Shown: in pieces, positions 13,553-21,800 of the stretch | How positions within the stretch are numbered: the stretch's first letter is position 1 | Layout of the letters: each line of letters opens with the position of its first letter | IMG/VR virus record: IMGVR_UViG_3300020183_000136 | Span: 1-46,845 of that record | Reading direction: 5' to 3' (one strand) | Length of the DNA: 46,845 nt | Source: a virus | Made by a program: the position numbers and the translations under genes | The notes under the pieces: generated by a model | Databases searched by the model: none | What the model was told of the DNA's origin: nothing | What the model saw: the letters and a program-made list of their open reading frames with translations, nothing else

Positions 13553-14899
13553 ATGGCATCTGCAACAGAATCTTCAATATATGAAGAATTAATTTTAGAA
13601 TCAAATGATCAAAAGAGAACAGTAGACATTAAGTTTGGAACTATTTCTGTAGATTATTATGAGGATATTTTTTCACCGACAATTACAGCAAAAATCAGAG
13701 TAGTAAACACTGGAGATACGATTGCTCCACCAGATTCTGATGGAAATCCAGATGGAAATAAACAATCAATTTATAATGGTTTACCTTTAAGGGGTGGGGA
13801 AAGATTATCACTTAAAATTCAAGATCAAGGAGTAAACGGTGAAAATCAAACAAAAAAAGGAATTGATTTCTCATCCACAATAAAAAAATATTTGTATGTA
13901 TCAAGTATCTCTGATGTAATTTCAGAATCTCAAAGAGAAAGTTTTACGTTACATCTTGTTTCAAGAGAGGCGATTACAAACGAAACCACTAGGGTTGTAA
14001 AAAAATATTCAACTGATTTATCAATCGATCAATCAGTGAATTTAATTTTGAAAGATGTTTTAAAGACGGATCAGGTTAAAAATCCAGATAAGGCAATTAA
14101 TAAGTATGGATTTATTGGTAATATGAAAAAACCATTTAGTGTACTTGTTTGGTTAGCATCTAAAGCTGTTCCTGAAGTTTCAAAAGATTCAACTGCCGGA
14201 TTTCTTTTTTATCAAACGCAGGATGGATTTCAGTTTAGATCTGTTGATATGTTGACTAAACAAAAACCAAAAGCAACATATCGTTATAGTGATGTTGCAG
14301 AGTCAAATAATGAAAAGAATAATGATTTTAATATCTTAAATTATATTACTGATAAAAATCAAAATTTAATTGAAAAATTAAGATTGGGGACTTATGCTAG
14401 CGCCAGAGTTTATTTTGATCCATTGACTTTTAATTTTTATGGAAAAACATTTTCACTCCCAAATTATGAAAAAGCGATCAATAATTTAGGTGGTAAAAAG
14501 TTAGATCTTCCAAAATTATCTAATTCATCAAATAAAAATCTTGGCGAAATTCCCACCAGAATTTTATGTTCAGTTTTAGATGTGGGAACTTTGGAAAAAG
14601 GAGTTTCTAAAAATTATAATGCAGATCCAGCAGATTATCAGGCACAAGCAATTATGCGGTATAATGTTTTGTTTACACAAACTGTAAGTATGGTTGTTCC
14701 ATGTAACACTGATTTAAGGGCTGGAGATGTAATTAAGTGTGAGTTTCCAAAAATCTCAAGAAGTGATTCTGAAGAAATTGACTCCGATCAAAGTGGACTA
14801 TATATGATTAAGGAACTGTGCCATCATTTTGAACCTAATCGTTCATTCACATCAATGCAGTTAGTAAGAGATACTTTTGGTATACATAAACCATCATGA
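13553..14899 (+). CDS. 27: baseplate hub protein, gp27-like
   Basis: This 448-residue protein begins with a beta-rich domain (SSIYEELILESNDQKRTVDIK, SVDYYEDIFSPTITAKIRV, PLRGGERLSLKI). That is the tube-like hub fold seen in gp27 and Mu gp44-type proteins. Later come SESQRESFTLHLVSREAI, a helical SIDQSVNLILKDVLK segment typical of hub proteins, and a final domain with VPCNTDLRAGDVIKCEFP and GLYMIKELCHHF. T4 gp27 forms the trimeric torus that adapts the six-fold tube to the three-fold gp5 needle. Its neighbours are the hub lysin upstream and the gp5 OB protein downstream (ATGA overlap), which supports the call. Confidence 0.78.
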   Translation: MASATESSIYEELILESNDQKRTVDIKFGTISVDYYEDIFSPTITAKIRVVNTGDTIAPPDSDGNPDGNKQSIYNGLPLRGGERLSLKIQDQGVNGENQTKKGIDFSSTIKKYLYVSSISDVISESQRESFTLHLVSREAITNETTRVVKKYSTDLSIDQSVNLILKDVLKTDQVKNPDKAINKYGFIGNMKKPFSVLVWLASKAVPEVSKDSTAGFLFYQTQDGFQFRSVDMLTKQKPKATYRYSDVAESNNEKNNDFNILNYITDKNQNLIEKLRLGTYASARVYFDPLTFNFYGKTFSLPNYEKAINNLGGKKLDLPKLSNSSNKNLGEIPTRILCSVLDVGTLEKGVSKNYNADPADYQAQAIMRYNVLFTQTVSMVVPCNTDLRAGDVIKCEFPKISRSDSEEIDSDQSGLYMIKELCHHFEPNRSFTSMQLVRDTFGIHKPS

Positions 14900-17025
14900 T
14901 AGAAGAGTCTTTATTTAAAACTAATTTTGTAGGAAGAGATGGATTTCGCTGGTGGGTAGGACAAATTGCCCCAATAGAATCATGGGAATCCCAGGCAAAT
15001 GGTGGTGGATGGGGAAGTAGATACAAAGTCCGTATCATGGGATACCACCCAGATAACGAGACTGATTTAAAAAATGAAGATCTTCCATGGGCTGGAGTTT
15101 TAATGCCCACAACAACTGGAAGTGGCGGAGCAAATCTTGGTGTTAATTCAAAATTAGCACCTGGAGATGTTGTTGTTGGTTTTTTCTTAGATGGAGATGA
15201 TGGTCAAATTCCCATGATCATGGGAACTTTTGGTAGAACTGGAGATATAATCCCAAAACCATACAAAGCACCTTTTGAACCTTTTACAGGTTATACAGAT
15301 AAAATAAAAAAACCAAATGGATTATTAGATTCTTCTAGTTGGAGTGAATCTGTTAGTTCTAATACAAAATCTTCAAAAACTCCAAGAAGTGTTGATCAAA
15401 AAACAGCTTCAAGACTTAATACTTCGTCAGGATCATCCACATCTACATCTACTTCTACATCTACTGCAACCACAACTTCCACAACTTCCACAACTGTAAG
15501 TCCCATATCTACACCTACAGAACCTAAAGAAATATCATCATCTTCAGCAATAGGAACTACCATTGTATTAGCAGACACTTGTGAAGATACATTAGTAAAA
15601 GGAATTTCTGCAGAAGTTAATAATCTTTTGAACAAAATTCAAAATGCTGCGACAGTATTTTTAAATATTGATAATGAATTGAATAAGTCTGTTGAAGTTA
15701 TTTCATCTCTCGCAAATGGATTTGTTGGTCAAATGATGAATAAATTATATAATAAATTTGAAAAGTTACTTTCTGAGGGACTTGAATTATTATATAAAAC
15801 AACCTTTGGTTCAATATTAACTTCCTCAGGGGGTAATACCGTAACAGCACATTTAGGTGCAGTTGCTGCTCAAAAAGCAATGATGAGCCCTGTTAAAATA
15901 TTTGAAGATGCAATCGCTTGTATTTCCTCCAAAGTTGTAGAGGGACTGAAATCTATAGTAAAAGATTTACTAAAAGAAATCGTAAAAAATATAACAAATT
16001 TTGTTACATGTGTTGGAAATCAATTTGTAGGAGCATTTTTAAATAAAATTATAGATGATATGGTATCTGGTTTATCATCTGCTATTAGTGGACTTTCTAA
16101 AATTTTATCTCCGGCGTTTAAAGTAGCAGAATTTTTACGTAGTGGAGTTGATGTATTGAAAGCACTGGGAGGTCTTTTTGATTGTGATCAAGGTAAAGGA
16201 AAGTGTCCAGAGGTAAAAGAAATAGTAGTAGGAAAAGGTCCAAAAAAATCTGATAATGAAAAAGACTCCTTTGATAAAATATTAGAAAATATGAATGCAT
16301 CAAAGGCAATAGGAAATTTAGCATCTGATTTTGAAAGGCAGTATGGAAAATGGGATATTTTCGGTGATGGAACAAAAGTATCAGGAACAAGTCAATCTTT
16401 AACTGGTGGATGTTACAGTGGACCTTGTTCCAATAATGGTGGTCCGCAAGTTAAAATTTTTGGTGGTGGAGGTAGTGGTGCTGTTGGAAAAGCACTATTG
16501 GGATCTTTTGTAAACAACGTTGATGGTCTTGGAAATGTAGTTAATGCTGCCCAAAAAACAGCTAGTGTCATTGGTGTTCAAATTGATAATCCTGGTTCTG
16601 GATATAAATTCCCACCATTTGTTGAACTAGTTGATGAGTGTGGTCAAGGATATGGTGCAATTGCTAGAGCATTGATTGATGAGAATGGGCAAGTAGCATC
16701 AATTTATATTGTCTCTCCTGGGGAAAATTATCCGGTAGAAGATTCCGATCCGTATGGAGTTTCATCCGTTGTTATTTCTGACCCTGGAAATGGATATTTA
16801 CCAACTGATACTGCAGTTGATAGTTTTGGAACAGAATATGAATTAATCGTAGATTCTGGAAGAATCATTTCTGCTAAACCAATAAATAGTCAAGTTATAG
16901 ATGATGTTCCTGTAATTAGTGTAATATCCGACACTGGTGATGGTGCATTATTAAGACCAGTTCTTGGAGTATTCCCCCAAGATCCACAAACAGAAGTACA
17001 ACAAGTCATTGATTGTATAACATAA
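14896..17025 (+). CDS. 5: gp5-like central spike/hub protein with OB fold, lacking lysozyme
   Basis: This is a 709-residue protein. Residues about 8-130 are a gp5 N-terminal OB domain: GFRWWVGQIAPIESWES, YKVRIMGYHPDNE, LPWAGVLMPTTTGSG, GDVVVGFFLDGDDGQIPMIMGTFGR. A Ser/Thr linker (about 175-215) contains runs of ST repeats. Residues 230-450 are helical and hydrophobic (KSIVKDLLKEIVKNITNFV). The C-terminal 150 residues carry beta repeats with the motif NPGSGYKFPPFVEL, also seen as PGNGYLP and common in cyanophage structural proteins. In T4 gp5 the OB domain is followed by lysozyme and a beta-helix. Here those functions are on separate genes (11855 and 17027). Cysteines in the CYSGPCSNNGG loop are notable. 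It overlaps the hub gene at ATGA. Confidence 0.8.
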   Translation: MIEESLFKTNFVGRDGFRWWVGQIAPIESWESQANGGGWGSRYKVRIMGYHPDNETDLKNEDLPWAGVLMPTTTGSGGANLGVNSKLAPGDVVVGFFLDGDDGQIPMIMGTFGRTGDIIPKPYKAPFEPFTGYTDKIKKPNGLLDSSSWSESVSSNTKSSKTPRSVDQKTASRLNTSSGSSTSTSTSTSTATTTSTTSTTVSPISTPTEPKEISSSSAIGTTIVLADTCEDTLVKGISAEVNNLLNKIQNAATVFLNIDNELNKSVEVISSLANGFVGQMMNKLYNKFEKLLSEGLELLYKTTFGSILTSSGGNTVTAHLGAVAAQKAMMSPVKIFEDAIACISSKVVEGLKSIVKDLLKEIVKNITNFVTCVGNQFVGAFLNKIIDDMVSGLSSAISGLSKILSPAFKVAEFLRSGVDVLKALGGLFDCDQGKGKCPEVKEIVVGKGPKKSDNEKDSFDKILENMNASKAIGNLASDFERQYGKWDIFGDGTKVSGTSQSLTGGCYSGPCSNNGGPQVKIFGGGGSGAVGKALLGSFVNNVDGLGNVVNAAQKTASVIGVQIDNPGSGYKFPPFVELVDECGQGYGAIARALIDENGQVASIYIVSPGENYPVEDSDPYGVSSVVISDPGNGYLPTDTAVDSFGTEYELIVDSGRIISAKPINSQVIDDVPVISVISDTGDGALLRPVLGVFPQDPQTEVQQVIDCIT

Positions 17026-17026
17026 A

Positions 17027-17581
17027 ATGGCAGATAGACCAAACCAAAATTGGGTAGCAAGGCAAATAGATTCTCGTGGTCCTAATTTTAGGATTGACGT
17101 TAAAAATCCCCAAATGGGATTTGATGGACCTGACTTGTATAATTTCTATAGTTGGAATGATAATAAGGATGTAAATCTAGTGGGATTTACTGAGGGTGGA
17201 ACCTATAGAATTTACAACGATAGATATATTGAAATAATTGGTGGATCAAAAAGTGATGAAGATGGATCAATTGATATTAATATTGCAGGATTAAATGGCG
17301 ATGTTTGTATCACCGCTGCTAGAAATGGTAGAGTTAGAATAAAAGCGAAAAATATTCAAATTGAATCTGCCGAAGACATTGATTTGAAAGCAGGGAGAAA
17401 CTTAACTCTTAAAAGCGGGTCTGGAAGAATTTTAATGGATGGTAACAAGATAGATCAAAATGCATTAACAGGAAACGCAATCAAAGATACTTTTGCTATG
17501 AAAGTATTTAAAAATAGTTTTGTTGGATCTGAATTTCTTGAGACTGCGTTTAAAGCAGCAGTTCCATTTATAGGAGGATAG
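17027..17581 (+). CDS. beta-helical needle protein, gp5 C-domain/VgrG-like
   Basis: This 184-residue protein's middle (about 75-145) is a run of short beta-strands with alternating hydrophobics: SIDINIAGLNGDVCITAARNG, RVRIKAKNIQIESAEDIDL and KAGRNLTLKSGSGRILMDG. This is the pattern of the triple-stranded beta-helix that forms the membrane-puncturing needle in T4 gp5 and VgrG. The N-terminus has a QNWVARQIDSRGPNF segment, and the C-terminus is a short hydrophobic helix. It directly follows the gp5 OB gene with a 1-bp gap and would attach beneath the hub. No PAAR-tip gene was recognised beside it. Confidence 0.75.
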   Translation: MADRPNQNWVARQIDSRGPNFRIDVKNPQMGFDGPDLYNFYSWNDNKDVNLVGFTEGGTYRIYNDRYIEIIGGSKSDEDGSIDINIAGLNGDVCITAARNGRVRIKAKNIQIESAEDIDLKAGRNLTLKSGSGRILMDGNKIDQNALTGNAIKDTFAMKVFKNSFVGSEFLETAFKAAVPFIGG

Positions 17582-17584
17582 TAA

Positions 17585-17890
17585 ATGTCTTCGGAAAATC
17601 TCACGTCTTTTGGACAAGAATCTTTTTTCAACGAGAAAGCAACCTTCTATAAAGGAGTTGTAGTTTATGGTGACTCTGAAGGTGTTGGAGTGTCTAATGT
17701 TGAAAAAGACGCTGTAAGTATTGCAAATAACGTTAGATCTTTGAACTTTACTGGAAACGCGGTATCGTCTGTTATTTTGGAAAATACAAACACGGCTACT
17801 GTTCGTGTTGAGATGACTACTAATATTGACGGTGGAAGACCAGATTCTGTTTATGGTGGAGTTGAATCGTTGGATGGTGGAGATATTTAA
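17585..17890 (+). CDS. small tail or fibre-attachment protein, unknown
   Basis: This 101-residue beta-rich protein begins MSSENLTSFGQESFFNEKATFYKGVVVYGD and ends in a Gly/Asp-rich tail (DGGRPDSVYGGVESLDGGDI). It lies 3 bp after the needle gene and 4 bp before the first collagen-like fibre. The FYKGVVVYGDSEG stretch resembles the opening strands of cyanophage fibre proteins that describe successive field-like beta elements. It may join baseplate and fibre, but this is inference from position. No catalytic motif is visible. Confidence 0.6.
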   Translation: MSSENLTSFGQESFFNEKATFYKGVVVYGDSEGVGVSNVEKDAVSIANNVRSLNFTGNAVSSVILENTNTATVRVEMTTNIDGGRPDSVYGGVESLDGGDI

Positions 17891-17894
17891 GTAA

Positions 17895-18833
17895 ATGACG
17901 ACACAAATTCAGGTTAGAAGAGGAATATCCGAAAGATGGACTTTATTAAACCCAGTTCTTGCTGAGGGTGAAATTGGTGCTGAATTAGATACTAAAAAAT
18001 TTAAAATTGGTGATGGTGTTACTCCTTGGAATTCATTAACCTATGTTGTTGGTCCACAAGGAGTTCAGGGAACTACTGGATCTCAGGGAATTCAAGGACT
18101 TCAGGGAACTGATGGTGCTTATGCTTCTCAAGGATCTCAAGGTACAACTGGATCTCAAGGAACTCAAGGTATTCAAGGAATTCAGGGAATCCAGGGTATC
18201 CAAGGGATTGATGGTGCATACGCTGCTCAAGGATTTCAAGGAATTCAAGGAATTCAAGGTCCAGCTCAAGGTCTTCAGGGAACACAGGGTGTCCAGGGAA
18301 TCACTGGATCTCAGGGAATTCAAGGACTTCAGGGAACTGATGGTGCTTATGCATCTCAAGGATCTCAAGGCATTCAAGGTATTCAAGGCATCCAAGGACT
18401 TCAGGGAACTGATGGTGCATATGCTGCTCAAGGATTTCAAGGTATTCAAGGCGTTCAAGGCATATCTGGACCATCAAGTCAAATAAACGCTACTGCAGTT
18501 ACAACCAATTCTACTTTTTATCCAGTTTTTGTTGCTTCCGCCGGATCAAATCAAACAGCAAGCGTCAGAACAACGGCAACTGCTTTTACTTTTAATCCTA
18601 ATACAAATGATTTAACTCTAGGTGGAACAATCACCGCTGGATCTCATTTACCTAGATTAAATAGTACATTTGATTTAGGATCCTCATCTATGAAGTGGTC
18701 AAGGATTTATACATCTGGTGATGCTTATGTTGGGATAGATACATCTGGAGGTGTAGTATTAACATCACCTAATGGGTCTCAATACCGACTCTTTGTTAGT
18801 AATTCTGGAACTCTAGGAACGCAATTGATATAA
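17895..18833 (+). CDS. short collagen-like tail fibre
   Basis: This 312-residue fibre has an N-terminal module (MTTQIQVRRGISERWTLLNP, AEGEIGAELDTKKFKIGDG, PWNSLTYV) that matches the Mtd_N-type beta-prism found at the start of many phage receptor-binding proteins. Residues about 53-195 are Gly-X-Y repeats, mainly GIQ/GTQ/GLQ with DGAYAS/AQG interruptions, expected to form a collagen-like triple helix. The C-terminal 115 residues are a beta domain ending with a SSMKWSRIYTSGDAYV motif typical of fibre tips. It is a shorter paralogue of the next gene, with the same N-terminus and repeat type. Purely structural; adsorption role inferred. Confidence 0.85.
   Translation: MTTQIQVRRGISERWTLLNPVLAEGEIGAELDTKKFKIGDGVTPWNSLTYVVGPQGVQGTTGSQGIQGLQGTDGAYASQGSQGTTGSQGTQGIQGIQGIQGIQGIDGAYAAQGFQGIQGIQGPAQGLQGTQGVQGITGSQGIQGLQGTDGAYASQGSQGIQGIQGIQGLQGTDGAYAAQGFQGIQGVQGISGPSSQINATAVTTNSTFYPVFVASAGSNQTASVRTTATAFTFNPNTNDLTLGGTITAGSHLPRLNSTFDLGSSSMKWSRIYTSGDAYVGIDTSGGVVLTSPNGSQYRLFVSNSGTLGTQLI
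18052..18479 (+). repeat. collagen-type 9-nt coding repeat (fibre 1)
   Basis: Tandem codon triplets of the form GGN-ATT-CAA encode Gly-Ile-Gln. Synonymous third bases vary between copies, and GAATTC is created often. Confidence 0.85.
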
Positions 18834-18845
18834 AGGAGTAAAGAT

Positions 18846-21800
18846 ATGGCAAGTCAGATTCAACTTAGAAGAGGATCGTCAGATGAATGGTTTGTAGCTA
18901 ACCCCGTACTTGCCGATGGTGAACTTGGTGTAGAAATAGATACTTTAAAATTCAAAGTTGGTAATGGTGTTACCAATTGGAATTCTTTACCATATGCAAG
19001 TGGTATTCAAGGTGTTCAAGGTGCTCAAGGTCGCCAGGGTATTCAAGGTATTCAAGGTCTTGATGGTGCATATGCTTCTCAAGGTATTCAGGGCCCGCAG
19101 GGAATTCAAGGTCTTGATGGTGCATATGCATCGATAGGATTTCAAGGAATTCAAGGAACTCAAGGCATTCAAGGGATTCAAGGAACTGATGGTGCGTATG
19201 CATCTCAAGGATCTCAAGGAACTCAGGGTATTCAAGGTCCAGCTCAAGGACTTCAGGGGTTTCAAGGAATACAGGGCACTCAAGGTCGCCAGGGTATTCA
19301 AGGTATTCAAGGTCTTGATGGCGCGTATGCTTCTCAAGGTATTCAGGGTATTCAAGGTATTCAAGGACTACAGGGTATAGGAGCACAAGGTGTTGTAGGT
19401 GTTGGTAGCACTGGACCACAAGGTGTTCAAGGAATTCAAGGAATTCAAGGAATTCAAGGTATTCAAGGTGGACAAGGTATTCAAGGAATACAGGGTACGC
19501 AAGGACTTGATGGTGCTTATGCTTCTCAGGGATCTCAAGGTATTCAAGGTCCAATTGGACCACAAGGTACAGGAGCTCAGGGTGTTGTAGGTATTGGTAG
19601 TACTGGACCGCAGGGTGTCCAAGGAACTCAAGGGATTCAAGGAATACAGGGTATTCAAGGATCGGGATCTCAGGGTATTCAAGGTCCAATTGGACCACAA
19701 GGTACAGGAGCTCAGGGTGTTGTAGGTGTTGGTAGCACTGGACCTCAGGGTATTCAAGGACTTCAAGGCATTCAAGGGATTCAAGGAACTGATGGTGCAT
19801 ATGCTTCTCAGGGATCTCAAGGTATTCAAGGCGATTTTGGTATTCAGGGTATTCAAGGTCCAATTGGACCACAAGGCACAGGAGCTCAGGGTGTTGTAGG
19901 TGTTGGTAGCACTGGTTCTCAAGGTATTCAAGGACTTCAAGGAACTCAGGGTATTCAAGGTCTTGATGGTGCATATGCTAGTATTGGTAGTACAGGTGCT
20001 CAAGGAATTCAAGGTATTCAGGGTCCGCAGGGAGTTGCAGGAGAAAAAGGTACAACAGGATTTCAAGGAATTCAAGGAATTCAAGGTGTTCAGGGAATTG
20101 GAATAACTGGAGCTCAGGGGATTGCTGGTGCATATGCTTCTCAAGGTTCTCAAGGAATTGTTGGTATAGGAAGCACTGGACCGCAAGGTATTCAAGGTCT
20201 TGATGGTGCGTATGCTTCTCAAGGTTCTCAAGGTATTCAAGGCGTTCAAGGTATTCAGGGAACACAAGGCATCCAAGGTGTTCAAGGGACGCAAGGACTC
20301 CGTGGTTTTCAAGGCATTCAAGGTAGACAAGGTATTCAAGGAATACAGGGTACGCAGGGACTTGATGGAGCATATGCTAGTATTGGAAACACTGGACCTC
20401 AAGGTATTCAAGGACTTCAAGGAACTCAGGGTATTCAAGGTCTTGATGGTGCATATGCATCTCAAGGTTTTCAAGGTATTCAGGGTATTCAAGGTACTCA
20501 AGGTAGACAAGGTATTCAAGGTATTCAAGGTCTTGATGGTGCTTATGCTTCCCAAGGTTCTCAAGGTATTTTTGGAACGCAGGGTACTCAAGGTATTCAA
20601 GGATCTAATCCAGAAGCAAAAAATTTCACAGTAACCGTTGCAGACCTTAATGGAAATAACGTATTTTACATAGACAACGTTGCTGATTACAGTCTTTCAT
20701 TATTCAGAGGTCAAGAATATGTTTTTGATCAAACTGATGCTTCAAACGCTGGTGATAAGATTGCAATATCTACAACTAATGATGGAATTCATAATAGTGG
20801 TGTTGCGTATACAACTGGATGGACTTATACGGGCACTGCAGGATCTACAGGAGAAGCACTATTCAGAATTCCATATGATGCACCATCAATCTTATATTTT
20901 TACTCTGAAAGCGCTGCAAATTATGGAGAGGCATTTGTAATCTATGATCTAACCGCAACATCTTTAATAGGAGCACAAGGAATTGCAGGTGCTTTTGCAT
21001 CTCAGGGATCTCAAGGTACTCAAGGTACTCAAGGAACCGATGGTGCATATGCATCTGTAGGAAGTCAGGGAGCACAAGGAATTGCTGGACTGGGTGTTCA
21101 AGGATCTCAAGGTACGGATGGTGCATATGCTTCTCAGGGAGTCAGTGGGTCTCAGGGAACTCAAGGTTCTTCTGGATTTGTTGGGGTTGATGGTGCTCAA
21201 GGTGCTCAAGGAACTACTGGAATTGGAAGCACAGGCACTCAAGGTATTCAAGGCGCTCAAGGCGCTCAAGGACTTCAGGGAATTCAAGGCACTCAAGGAA
21301 CTCAAGGTGTTGGAAATACTGGTTCTCAAGGATTACAGGGAATTCAAGGTCTTCCTGGATTCGGATCTCAAGGAACTTCTGGACCTCAAGGAACTTCTTT
21401 TAGTAGAACAGTAACTACAATTGATGCAACTAATGGTCAAACGGTATTTAATGTAAGTTATACTATTGGATATCTTGAAGTATTTTTGAATGGAATTAAA
21501 TTATCTTCTAGCGAATTTACCGCCACTGACGGAACATCAGTTACTTTAAATGAAGGTGCTCCCCTTAATGCAAAATTAGATTTTATTTCATTCACTTCTG
21601 CTGGACCACAAGGAACTCAAGGTATCCAAGGTTCTCCAGGAGCTGGATCTCAGGGTGCTGATGGTGCATACGCATCTCAAGGATCTCAAGGTATTCAAGG
21701 AAATCTAGGAGTACAAGGAACCACAGGAGCTGGAACCCAGGGTGCTCAAGGTATTCAAGGACTTCAAGGAATACAAGGAATTCAAGGCATTCAGGGTCTT

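Noticed and set aside
18970-20600. Long antisense reading frames (334 and 410 codons) under the collagen-like fibre
   Set aside because: The 9-nt Gly-X-Gln coding unit leaves the other frames without stops. The predicted proteins are low-complexity LEYLEFLE or TLNTLSSL runs with no ribosome sites.
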